Positions 40,384 to 52,200 of a stretch of DNA of 64,000 nt are shown piece by piece. The stretch is from contig OX123185.2 in assembly GCA_944739405.2 (NCBI GenBank), positions 7,127,840-7,191,839 on the forward strand, read 5' to 3'. Under the pieces are notes generated by a model. The model did no database searches. It was given only the letters and a program-made list of their open reading frames with translations, and was not told the DNA's origin. Position 1 is the first letter of the stretch, and the number at the start of each line of letters is the position of its first letter. A program made the translations under genes and the position numbers. The stretch comes from Euclidia mi (lineage: Eukaryota > Arthropoda > Insecta > Lepidoptera > Erebidae).

Positions 40384-43323
40384 TTATTTTAGCGCTGCTA
40401 GCAAATCTTCGGTCTGTTTATAATTCAACGATTGCAAATACTTATAAACTAATTGCTTGCATTTAAAATAATTAACGTCATATATACAAAGTATTTTGTT
40501 TAGTTTCTTATATATAAAAGGTCCTAAGAAGGCATAAAATCTGTTCGTGAAGACGAATTTAGATTCGGAAAGTGCAGTGCATACAATATCTTTACGCCTT
40601 TTATTGACAGTCAGATTGGTGTTATAAGTAAGCGTGGTGTGCTGTTTTAGGACAATATAAAGTAGGAAAAGCTGCCGTACAGTTAGTTCATACAGTTGGT
40701 GCGAGGGGAAGCGAAAGGGCTTAAGCGTTGCAACTTTTAGAAGTGCTCTTTGAGCCCGTTCAATCGGCAGCATTATGGTTTTAGGAGCCCCGCCCCATGA
40801 AGTAATACAATACTGTATAATAGACTGACACAGGGCTTGATATACACGTATAATAAGCTTATTATCTGCTATGAACGGAGCTTCTTGAACACGAAGAAAA
40901 GTTTACGTATCCTAGCTGTTAGGGCCCTTATATGTTGCTTAAAGGAGAGGCCATCGTCGAGTATTATTCCTAAGTATTTAATGCTAGTTGTGTAATTGAT
41001 AGCAGGGCAGGAGCAAAGGTTAAGCGATGGGTCATTACAGATATGGGCATATAATGTGTTATTACATGTTTGAGTTTGTGTCTTGCGCATCGAGAATTTG
41101 AGGAGTTTTGTTTTCTCTGCGTTTAGCGTTAAAAGATTATATTTTAGCCAATTGTTTACGATGTCAAATCCCCGTTGAGCAAGATCCTGTACCTTCTCGG
41201 CGGTGTCAGCGGCAAATAGGAGCGCAGTATCGTCTGCATATGTAATGATTTTGCCATGGTCTAGTTTTTGATCACAAAGGTCGTTAATATACACTAGAAA
41301 AAGCGTTGATGCGAGGGTGCTTCCTTGAGGGATGCCATATTGAGGTATTTTTGTTTCAGTGCTAGAAACGTCACCGATTCGAACACTTTGATACCTGTCA
41401 TATAATCAGCAAAGAAATTTAATTGAGTGCCTCTAATGCCTATGGCTTCGAGCTTGTTTATAAGTTTAGGTATAGACACCGTATCATAGGCCTTAGCTAA
41501 ATCAAGAAAAATTCCCATGACGTAATTTTTTTGCCAAGCTCTTCCGATACGTAATTTGTTAGCTGATGTACTGCGTCTGCTGTAGACAACTTAGGTCTAA
41601 AGCCGAACTGGGACGCGGATAACAGAGCGTTATTTTCTAAGTAAGTCATTAATCTATGGTTGACTATTTTCTCTAAGACCTTAGCAATTGATGGCAATAG
41701 AGAAATTGGCCTGAAGTTCGATATAACACCTTTTGCACCGCTTTTGTAAATGGGGACTACCACTGCCTTTTTAAGATATGAAGGGAAAACGCCCTCAGCA
41801 AGGCATAGACGGTAAATGTGGGTCAATGGAGGCACAAGGATGTGTTTAAAATGCTTTAAAATATTATTACTAATATTATCCCACCCTGCTGCGCTGTTAT
41901 TTTTTAAGGTTAGTATAACACGTTCCACTTCTTTTTCATCTGGATCTAGCATAACGAAAGATCTACCGCTCATAAAATAGGTTGAGAAAGTTGAGTGTTT
42001 ATTACATAGGTCGATGCCACATTGACTTTGTATTATTTCTGCAAGTTTGGTTCCTACGTTGATAAAGTAATTATTAACTTCGTCGGCCGACGATTGAGGC
42101 GACTCTCTTAGACTTAATAAACTCGTGTCGACTGTATTTTCATTGGATGTATATGTAACCGTTTTAAGGTACTTCCAAAGCTTTTTACTATTATTGCCAG
42201 CGACATTTATTTGTTGTTTGTCGTATTCTATTTTAATTTTCTTTAGGAGATTATTGCAAAAAATGCGATACCTTTTATATGTAATTTGCAGAATAGAGTT
42301 GTCAGAGTTCTGTTTCGCTCTTAAATGTAGTTTGTCTCTATGTCGAATACATCTAATCAAACCTGGAGTTATCCATGGTTTAATATTATAGTTTCGCTTA
42401 CGAACTGTATAGATAGTAGAATTTCTAAAAATGCTAGTTTGCACTGTGTTAATCAAGTAGGCCAGTGATTTGTTCGCATCAGCACTGTTAAAAACTGGGC
42501 TAAAGTCAATGTTACGCAATGCATATTCTAAGCCACTCATGTTTATTTTAGTTTTACGTTGTGATCGTCTAATGTTCTGTGATTGTGCTAAATCCAGAAT
42601 GATAAGGATAGCGCAATGGCCAGTTATGGAGGAGTTAGTGACAAGTGTTATTGATGGAAGTCTAGTTTTAAGCATGACGTGATCTAAGCAGGAACCACTC
42701 TGATGTGTAGGGAAAGTATGAGAAGGAAAAAGTCCATGATATGCACACAGGTTAAGGTAGTCTTGGGTACCCGCGTCACAGGTGTCAGCGTTTAAATTTA
42801 AATTTATGTCACCGGTTAGTAAGACGTTTTTAAAGTGAGATAGGCTTTGTAATATACAATATAAGTCGTCATTAAAAAGATCTAGGTTTCTAAAACATGG
42901 GGGTCTGTAGAGAGCAAGGATGGCAGTATCTTCACCAATATTTATCTGTAGACAGTTATATTCTTTGACCTTTGGTTCTTTAACAGTGATAAGTAGGGAC
43001 TTTTTTGCAAATATTACCACACCGTCGTTCTGATTTAAAGATACTGTGCTGTAGAATATATTGTACCCCGACATAGCTGGCAGTTTATTGTTTCTGTTAG
43101 CTAGCCAACATTCAGTAAGAATTAAGACGTCGCATTCAACTTTTAATCTATCTAAAAATATGTTTAAACTATCAATATTCTTATAGATACTGCGGATATA
43201 CTGGGTTAGTATAGTTAAAGGCTTCCTAAAGTTCGATACGTATTGACTGCAGCTTTCCGTATCACACATTTTCGAGGAATGTACAGTGATATTATCTAAT
43301 TCATTAATTACTTCTTCAGTCAT
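40384..43323 (-). pseudogene. LINE-4 ORF2: endonuclease-RT with three frameshifts
   Basis: I place the start at the ATG at 43321-43323 (MTEEVINEL); the longer frame from 43413 overlaps the end of ORF1. The endonuclease includes VLILTECWL, VLLTGDINLNL and SCLDHVML. Its last catalytic box reads TGHCAI where SDH is usual, so the Asp is lost. The RT has VVPIYKSGAKG, FRPISLLPSIAKVLEKI, FGFRPKLSTADAV, then a shift in an A-run near 41526, then IFLDLAKAYDTV, then a second shift in the 41300-41400 stretch around the PQGS box. YADD is intact at 41229-41240. A third shift near 40870 precedes the C-terminal IERAQRALLKV. Closely related to LINE-3. Confidence 0.88.
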
Positions 43324-43399
43324 GATTTTAACGAAAAAAACTAAGGTGTTACAAAAAAAACTAAAAAAACTGCGAAAATATAAAACAAAAACGGCGCTC

Positions 43400-44618
43400 T
43401 TAGGCGCCCTCACTATAATCTATAGAATTTATATACCTTTTCTCTGCCATCTTTTTCGCTGGACACTCGGGGTCGCCTGTTTTGTGGTCACTCGGTTTTT
43501 TGAAGCGGAGGCACGTCGCACATTTAGGTGGACTCTCTTTCTTGGTGCATTCATTTCCTTGATGACCTACCTCGCCACAATGACCACACGTATCAACAGT
43601 CTCACGACAGGTCTTAGCAGCATGTCCATACTGCTGGCATTTAAAACATCTGGTCACCAGCGTAAAATCTCTAATTGGGCAAGATGTCCAGTTGATGAAG
43701 GCTCGTCCTTGTGTCACAAGTGCTCGTCGGATAGTGGCAGAAACTTTAACTTAACAGCTTCCCTTTTGCCGGATTTGTGGCTGAGTTTGATAGACGATAG
43801 GAACGATTCGCGTGTCAGATTGGGCAGCTTGTCGGCAATATTTTGCTCATATATGCAGTCATAGACGTCTTGTTCTTGCATATTAGCTGGTACTCCGATA
43901 ACCACAATACGCGGTCTTCGTTTTGGTGGCTCCTCCATCTTCAGGCCCGAGCTGCTAAGCTGTGTTGCTTGTCTTAGCTTTTCTATGTCTTCCTTAGATT
44001 CTGTGCTAATAATCACACCTCCGTTTTTGGTTTTTCTTAGCCCTCGCACTTGAAGCTTCATTTGTTCTGGGCAAATGATTTTCTGGACGAGTGATTTTGT
44101 GTCATCGCTTGTTTTCTCTTTATTGCTTGGATAAATAGCAATAGAGCTCATTGTTTTAGGGCCCATGTAGGTGTTTTTATTAGTTTTTACCATATCGGCA
44201 AAGGTCATAGGCTTTTCTGTCTCTGGTTTATTGCATCTTTCTTCTATGGATTGTTTGAAGTCTTTGAGATATTCAAAAAGGTCTTGTTTCTGTTTAAGTG
44301 ATTCCAGTTTCGCATTTATCAAAATGTTATTTTCTTTTAGCGAATGATAATGGGCAGTCAAAAGTGTAGCTCCACCGCTTATTTTCCTTGCGATGTGATT
44401 TATCCTTAACTTTTGTTCTGAGTTTAGCTTCCCTTCGGCGGCAATCTGGCATATTTCATTGAGGCATTGGTCCATTGACGACTTCCAAGATTTGATTTCA
44501 CCGGAGGTGAGGATTTCCAATGACTCCTCAGAAGCATGATGCTGTGGTTGTGGGGTGCTGGGAGGGCTGCGTTGTGTTATAGTACTGCGGTTAAACGGCT
44601 ATTTTGAATATTAGCCAT
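43400..44618 (-). pseudogene. LINE-4 ORF1: gag-like protein with CCHC zinc knuckles
   Basis: ORF1 of Jockey-group LINEs binds element RNA. A likely start is the ATG at 44616-44618 (MANIQNS); a one-base shift near 44590 then leads into the frame that runs to 43714. Residues of the main frame are helical and charged in the first half (ICQIAAEGKLNSEQKL, KQDLFEYLKDFKQSIEE), then RRPRIVVIGVPANMQEQDV. A second shift near 43715 leads to the 43717-43400 frame with CFKCQQYGHAAKTC, CGHCGEVGHQGNEC and a third Cys cluster ending TGDPECPAKK. ORF1 stops 77 bp before the ORF2 start. Confidence 0.82.
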
Positions 44619-45794
44619 CTCAAAAGTCATATGACAATCATAATGCACAAACACTAACTCAGCGTAATAGCATATAACGCGGCAAGTAGGTCACAGATTT
44701 GATTAATTGCTTTAACATGTAATAATTTAAATATTGGTACAAGGCACGTCTGCTTGGTTTGAAAGACTAGCTAGACAGCTAGTCTTAATCTAATTACTTC
44801 CTTAATATTATGTACATGTAATTTAATCAACAAAATAACAATATTATGCTTGTCAAAGTGGTTTAAGTGGTCGTTTCGTCGTTTAGCAGTTCGCTTATGA
44901 CATGGAGTCGAATACCCGATGAGGCATTATTTCGTGCGATGAGCGACAAATAATAATTCTTCCGAATTTGGGTGTTTTCAATTTCTATTGTTTCAATGTT
45001 TGTAAAGTCTCCACGAAATAAGATTTTAGTGGAGCATTTGCCTAAACTACAATTGAAAATAAAATTCTTAACAAACTCCCGATAGTTTTACTTTGAACTA
45101 AGCTTTCCCGGTCATTGAGGTCTTTTATATAAAGTTGAAGGACCTTGTATGTGTTATAATCAAACATTAGTCCAATCACATTCATAATTGATAGTGTACT
45201 TAGCTCGGTGGCATCTAATGACGTTTGTGGTCACAATACTAAGGGGTTCAACTACGGCTTGTCTTTGTGAATAGCTAACCTGTTGTTTGTTTGCACACCT
45301 CGTTGGTTCATTAATTCTTAAATACACACGTCCTTTGCCGTTCGGTAGATGATAATGACATATGAATACTGTACATGTATATATAGTATCTGGAATAAGA
45401 AGACCCTTTTATAAAAAAGAACACAATCATTTTAATAATAAAAAAACATGGGTTCAATATGTAAGGGCCCGACAATAATCATCTTTATAAAAAGTAATAT
45501 AAATTGTACAAATAGCTACCTTATCACTGCTAAACAATATCTTACATGCAGCTCTAATATCTATTTTTCTGTATCATCTGCTTGTAATAGTTAGGCATTT
45601 ATTTAGGCGAAGGTTGAAAACCAGTGGTATTGCTGAACCAAATCCTTGTTTTGGCATATTATAGTGGTCGGTAAAATTGATATAATAAATGTTCCTTGCT
45701 ACAATATAGATAAGTTTGCTTTATTAAATGAACCTTATAGTATGTTTGCAAAAGTAATCTGTTAAAGAAAAGTGAGATCCGCAGTATTTCCTCG
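44619..45794. other. Unassigned spacer upstream of LINE-4
   Basis: May include part of the LINE-4 5' UTR at its left edge. No coding signal. Confidence 0.3.
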
Positions 45795-46055
45795 TAGCGC
45801 TCATAGCGAGACTTGGCTTGCCGTTCGTAACAGATCGGCAAAGTTAAGCAACGCTTGCACAGGTTACCAGTTGGATGGGTGACCAAGTGTGGCATTTTCA
45901 TCTGAGCGCTACCGTGCTTCGGAGGGCACGTAAAGCTGTCGGTCCCGGCTCTTGTCTATGGATAAGGGTCGTTAGGCCATGTCGGAGGCCTTTGGGCGGT
46001 CTGAAAACTCCGACACCAGAGTTGGCCACACACTCACACGAAAAACAAACAAACA
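45795..46055 (+). repeat. 5S-rRNA-derived SINE, full length
   Basis: The head matches the 3' two thirds of 5S rRNA: CAGATCGGCAAAGTTAAGCA, then GGTTACCAGTTGGATGGGTG, covering the 5S internal promoter region. The body (GAGCGCTACCGTGCTTCGGA, TAAGGGTCGTTAGGCCATGT, GACACCAGAGTTGGCCACAC) ends in an AAAAACAAACAAACAAG tail. Two more copies are at 33520 and 38330. An open frame across it is not a gene. Confidence 0.88.
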
Positions 46056-48284
46056 AGTATTTCCTCAGGTGCACCAGTAATAAAATCTCGCAAATATGCT
46101 ATATATGTCGCTGCAAAACAAAGGAGAATGAGCAACGTACTATGGCACTTGGTTGCGCAACTTTTGACACAGTAAAGTAATGAAAATTAACCACAAAAAA
46201 GGGTTAGTGTCATACTTTAAAACAAGGTTAAATTCAAAATTAAATATTGTGGGGTTTTTGAAAAAAACATAAGTTGAGTACCTGTTGAGGTTGTTACATT
46301 TCAAACCGATTCGTTTTGAAACCAATAGAGTTTCAAAACTGGCACATATTTTACATTATTTGGTACATAGTAATAGAGTGTTACTTATGTACCTCTCAGA
46401 AAAACCACATTTCTAACAATTTATCTGTCAAGTGTAAATCCACAACACAACTTAAAAAACACGTAAACAGAAAACACCATTTGGTAATGTTTGACATTTC
46501 ATCGAATAGAGTTGTGACCAAACAAGATTACGGAGGCATAATCGTTACACTGTAGATCTATATATCTTAATTGTTTTATTTTTGCCTAGAAATTGCTTTT
46601 TAACGAAAGAAATAGTAACATAATCGAAGAATAATAATAATGACAACTCTTAATACTTTTTAGTTGCGAATGTAGATTATTTTGTTTTTCCACGATTTAT
46701 GTTAACGTTTCGATTATAATAATTCCAAAAGGGGGCGCTTCACTATTATGCAACAAATGACGTATTTATTTTAATAAATACTAATTAAACTTAAAATAGA
46801 AACCCCAGAAATGATTTCAATGAATTTAGGTAAAAATACATTAAAAATAAAATCATAAATTAATTATACATTAACTCCAATGGCTATACGCGTCAAAAAG
46901 TGAGCCTATAAGTGCCCAATATCCTTTAGACATAGTATCCTTCGTTTCAAAGTTTTACAGTATTAAACACACTTATTACTATCCTGAACTTTTGTTTCTA
47001 TCGTATCCGAGTCTATAATTTGTTTTATATGTGCAGATTATATAAAAAAATCGTTAAGGCTTTAATCCTGTAAAAAGCAAGATTTCAGTTTAAAGAGCAA
47101 CAATTATTTTTCTTCATCATTATTTTACTTTTTATTTATTTCATTTACTACTGGTATTTCGAGAAATTCTCGGTATATAATGTGCTTGAAAACTCAATCC
47201 GTTGTTACACCAAACTCAATATCAGCAATAACCAATCACGTTTCGAAATTGCTTTCCTCAAACACCAATGTCAATTTTATATCAAAAGTCGAAGCCAAAT
47301 CAAAGAGATAAAACCTCGCAAAAATCTTTCTCCCCTCGGCCCGCAAGCGATTATCAAGCCATTTAGTTTTATTACCATCGATCCTTTCCAAAACTCATTG
47401 AAAATAGCTGACATTTAACGCACGATTTCATTTCTAATTTTCTATCATTGTTTGAACGAAATTAGTATTTGATTGCCTTTCGGTATAACGTCACGGATTC
47501 GTATAAAGAATTCCATCCATTAAAATTTTTGGCCCGTAATCCTTAGGGAGTTGTATGGATTTATTCGAACTCGTATTGAATTCATCATCATATATCAAAT
47601 ACGGGAATAATATATTTGATGTAAGATCTTGTTGTTTATGCTTTTTATCGTAATAAGTGAGATATGAGATAAAAATGCTGTCTAAACATTGGATATCATT
47701 AAGATGTATACGGGCTGTAACTTTTCTGCAGACTTAAATTTACAAAAAAAATAGGTGTTGCTTGGCAGGATGCCTGTTCGTTTCTTAAAAAAGGTATAGT
47801 CTGCAATGTAACGATACGTTATTTTACTTCTCAATAGCGGTAGAAACATGTTTCAAATATAGGAACATCTACATTTTTCCGAATATCGTAACCTGGGTAA
47901 AACATAGGCATATCGATATAGGTTACTGGCATCAATACCGATATTTTAACTATATTGCTCGTTCCTAGCTCAAAACGCCGTCGAGCCATATCTAAACGTG
48001 ACGTAAACCAGTCTGACCACGCATAAACTCCTTCATAAACTTAAGACCTCAAGGCGAATTTGTTAGACCTTTATCCATGAATCTGCAATTTTATGTTGCG
48101 AGTAAATAGTAAATATTGTGCTCTCCTGGTAAGCCTCACGCTTATATATGGGGTGATTCACATATACATAGGAAGGACTTACTTTCATCATCTGCGTTCA
48201 ATACATTCACAGCAGGACACAAGCCTCCTCGAAGGCTCTCCAGAAAGTTCGATCTTGACATCAGAATTAAGATTCTTGGACTAC
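46056..48284. other. Long AT-rich spacer without supported features
   Basis: Open frames at 46316-46555 and 47182-47418 have no recognisable motifs. GGGGGCGC near 46731 is an isolated GC patch. I see nothing else. Confidence 0.35.
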
Positions 48285-48354
48285 ATACAGGGCTGATGAT
48301 TATCAGATAGCCTAATCATATGATTAGGCTATCTGATAATCATCAGCCCTGTAT
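48285..48354. repeat. Perfect 70-bp palindrome
   Basis: Arms 48285-48319 and 48320-48354 are exact reverse complements with no loop, centred on AATCAT|ATGATT. Confidence 0.97.
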
Positions 48355-48610
48355 ACCTTTATACTTTTTCACTGGCTGTAGATAGTCTACCACGCTGGCC
48401 AGGTGCGGGTTGGCGGACTTCACATGACCATCGAGAACATTCAGAAGAACTCTCAGATATGCAGGTTTCCTCACGAAAGGACAATGGCAGATCTCCATAC
48501 ATCAAAATGTCTGAAATTGAATTGAAGCGTTCAGTAAAAAAAAAATATCAAAAAATTTGGCGTAAGTAACAGAGTCTATAAATTATTGTATTTTTACTAA
48601 GGAAAGGTGG

Positions 48611-49191
48611 TGTTTAGAATTACCGTAGCCAGGCAGGAAGGTGTATCAGAAGTGCGCAGTGGAAGGTGTAATACATCCACCTGACCACGATAGGCAATTT
48701 ATCTAAACACCTTCACTGTGGTAGCACAGCGATGACTTATAATCTTAATATTAATATCTTACCAAATATCTCCTGGTGATGTTCTTCAGTGGAATCCTGG
48801 AGGCAAGCTAGACATACACGAGACTAAATTGGCCAATATTAGCAAGTGAATTATCTTTACTTTACCAGACTCCAACGCAGCGTCTTCAATGCACGATGCA
48901 AGTTCACAAGATTTTTCACAAATGTTCAATATGTCACAAACCGTGCCGGAAGTCAAAAAGCGGCAATCTATAAGATTTCACAAACTATTCGCGTAGCTAC
49001 AAGGATGTGCTTTCCAAAGGGCGATCAATTATTTTACGTACGAGACGAACGTGGTAATTTTTCAACGCGGGAAGGACGGAAGTGACAGTTCAGTGTGACC
49101 ATTGTCAGAAATTTTCAATAGACTAAACAAAATGTTACTCAATCGATCTAATCGATTTGACTTATAATAAAAACTAATTCTATTTCAAACA
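48611..49191 (-). repeat. BEL-2 3' LTR (581 bp)
   Basis: Bounded by TGTTTAGAATTACCG (plus-strand left edge) and ...CTATTTCAAACA. Nearly identical to 55500-56084. Small differences include a 4-5 bp indel near 49018 (TTTCCAAAGGGCGAT against TTTTCAAGGGCAAGGGCGAT). Confidence 0.95.
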
Positions 49192-49212
49192 TCCACCCAC
49201 CCCGGATCGGCC
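49192..49212 (-). other. BEL-2 polypurine tract
   Basis: On the minus strand CCGGGGTGGGTGGA lies directly before the 3' LTR, the expected plus-strand priming site. Confidence 0.7.
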
Positions 49213-49222
49213 TACCGGTCCG

Positions 49223-52200
49223 CTAATCGGTTGGTAGACGTGACAATGTTGCAACCGCTCTCCTCAGAATCGAACCGTCCACCAAGACCTCAGCAAATCG
49301 GGGAACTCCATCAGCCCCAGTTACCAAATGAAGGATGCGCCCCCTGCGCCATCTGAGTGGCGGAAGGTTAGCCTCCTTGATCAAAACGAGGTCACCAATC
49401 TTGGGTGGATCGGTCTTGTCGGTCCACTTAACGCGTTGCTGGAGTATGTGCAAATATTCCAAGTTCCAGCGTTTCCAAAAGCTCTGAGTAATCTGGCGTA
49501 CCAATTCAAAACGCGAGAGACGACCAGGTCTCGTATCAATATAGGGGTACTCAGGCAAGGCGACAAGTGGGCGACCAATCAAAAAATGGCCCGGCGTAAG
49601 GGCCTCCAAATCAATCGGATCTGAGGAGATCGGGCACAATGGCCGAGAGTTCAAAACGGCCTCAATCTTACAAAACACAGTTGCGAGTTCCTCAAATGTA
49701 AGGACAGATTCACCGATTGTCCTGCACAAGTGTGTTTTGGCCGATTTTACGGCGGCCTCAAATATACCACCCCAGTGTGGACAATTTGGTGGGGAAAACA
49801 ACCAATTTATCCCACGTCGGGCAAGCCTATCACCTATATCAGCTTTGTTGGTTTCAAGAAAATTAACAACATCATTCAGATAATTATAAGTGCCCTTGAA
49901 GTTAGTGCCGCAGTCAGAACGGTATGTCAAGTCAAGGAAGGCAGCCCTCTGCGGGATACAAATCTGTCAAATGTGGCTACAAACGCCTCGGTCGTAAGCG
50001 AGGAGACCAGTTCTAAGTGTACGGCCTTTGTGGAAAGACAAACAAAAACACACAAGTAGGCCTTGACAGTCTTGCTGTTTCGAAGTGTCGACGTTTTCAC
50101 CAAAAAAGGACCAGCGAAGTCCGTGCCAACACCGTCAAACGTCCTGCTTTCAGTTACGCGATCTGCCGGTAAGTCCCCCATCAAGGGCTGCATGGTAGAA
50201 GCCTTGAGCTTATAGCAAGGGATGCAGCGAAAGACTACACTCCAAATAATTCTTCAGGCAGACAAAATCCAAAACTCGCGTTGCAAAATGGCCAACAAGG
50301 CATTACAACCAGCATGCGAATTTTTAAGGTGACGGTCAGTTACCAACAAGCGTACCAAATGACCGTCCTTAGGTAACAAAAGGGGGTGACGAGCCCCGTA
50401 AGGGAGGTTGGCGTTCTTGAGACGCCCTCCAACGCGCAAGAGACCCGTTTCGTCCAAAAAGGGGTTCAATTTAGATACAGCTCCCGACAATTTCGATTTC
50501 CCCGACTTGAGGATAGCAATCTCCCTTTCAAAATGCGCCAATTGCACAGAACGAACCCAAAAGGTGAGGGACTCCTGTCGTTCCTGTGGTGAGAGAAACG
50601 GTGTCAGTCGTTTCTGTTGTGGGTGCCTAAAATTAAAAACAAAACGCTTTATCCAAGCAGTGACACCTAACAACTTGTCGAGGGAGCTGTAACGATTCAA
50701 CAAAAAATCAGGGTCGAAGGCGCATTCCACCTTCTCAAGAGCGCGTATTGGTAGACCCGGCAAATTAGAAGTATTCAAAACTGGCGTTCGAGGCCAATCA
50801 ATTTCTGGTCGACTCAACCATTCCGGACCCCACCACAGCGAATGACCTATCAAACTAGGCGTCAAGCATCCGCGCGAGGCACAATCAGCGGGGTTGAGCT
50901 CACCTGGCACGTGTCTCCAAACAAGTTTGACTTCGGATTTCTGGATTTGGGAAACGCGATTAGCGACAAATACCTCCAAGGTGTGGACAGAAGCCTTCAA
51001 CCAACAAAGAACAATTTGGCTGTCTGTCCAGATTATAGGTGCCCTTAATGCAAATGCTTTTACCCATAGTACTAGACACGTGGTTCAATAAGCGTACAAG
51101 TAGGGCTGCTCCCGAGAGCTCCAATTTCGGAATGGTCAGAGATGTCCGAAGGGGTGCAACCTTGCTCTTCGCCATGATCAGGGAAACTCTCACCTGACCT
51201 GAGGCACTGACTGTGCGCAAGTACACCACGGCCGCGTGACCACGTTCCGAGGCATCACAAAACCCGTGAAGGGTGGCCTTGTACTTCCCGGGAGGAAGGA
51301 TGGGACGAGGCAAGGAGATGTCGTTGACGGCAGGAAGTGAGGATACAAAGGAGGTCCATTCCTCAACAAGAGTGCCGTGCAGAGGTTCGTCCCAGGTCAA
51401 TCCTGCTGTCCAAAGCTTCTGCAAGAAGCATTTTGCCCAAAATATAATTGGACAGATCCAACCGTTCGGATCAAAGGTTCTGGCGACAGTAGACTATACG
51501 AGACGTTTAGTCCAAGAACACGGCAATTTCAAGTCTACGTTATATGTAAAGATGTCTTGGACTGGTCTGTACTGAACGCCGAGAACAGCCATCATGGCGG
51601 GGTTGTCAACAATCTCAAATAGATGTGGATCCTGCTGATGATCCTCTGGCAAGCCTTCCAAAAGCGCTGGTGAGTTGGAAATCCATTTGCGCAACTCATA
51701 ACCAGCGGAGGCCAAAATACCTATCAATTCGTCCCGCAGGAGGATCGCCTCGTCCGCTGTGGAGGCACCCGAGCAAATGTCATCGACGTAAATACTCGTA
51801 TCGTCCTTCAAGATGGCAGAGGCTCTTGGGAAACGTAGGCCTTCGCGGTCTGCGAGCTCCCACAGAGAACGTATTGCCAAGTAGGGGCTTGACCTTAACC
51901 CGTACGTATTAGTATTGAGCTCGTAGACGACCATGGGATCACGAGGAGACTCTCTCCAAAGGATCAGCTGGAAGCGATGGTCATCAGGGTGGATAATAGT
52001 CTGCCTGAACATCATTTTAATGTCGGCTACAAAGACAACCTGATGTCGTCGGAAGCTGGTGATGACGTCACAAAGGTCCTTGACCAACTTGGGACCAGAA
52101 TGCAAGCACTGGTTCAAGGATACGCTAGTTGAAGTCTGCGCTGAACCTTGAAACACTGTGCGCAGCTTGCCAGTTGATGGCTTCAATACCGCATGATGCG

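Larger units (their letters stand above)
40075..44618 (-). mobile_element. LINE-4: near full-length Jockey-group non-LTR retrotransposon
   Basis: Minus strand, ORF1 (44618-43400) then ORF2 (43323-40384), then about 280 bp of 3' UTR and an AT-rich tail at 40075-40105. ORF1 has three Cys/His clusters. ORF2 has endonuclease and RT. Both ORFs are broken by single-base shifts. Flanking target duplications were not found. Confidence 0.88.

Noticed and set aside
42125..42682. Plus-strand ORFs
   Set aside because: Antisense to LINE-4 ORF2; hydrophobic appearance comes from the complement of Lys/Asn-rich codons.
45795..45900. 5S rRNA gene
   Set aside because: The first part of 5S is altered and a SINE body follows; further copies are dispersed at 38330 and 33520.
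45875..46180. Plus-strand ORF of about 100 codons
   Set aside because: It lies in the 5S-derived SINE and its tail; no domain.
48611..49191. ORF at 48846-49085 and its twin at 55735-56019
   Set aside because: Both lie in the LTRs of BEL-2 and are duplicated because the LTRs are; one reading is shifted relative to the other by an indel.
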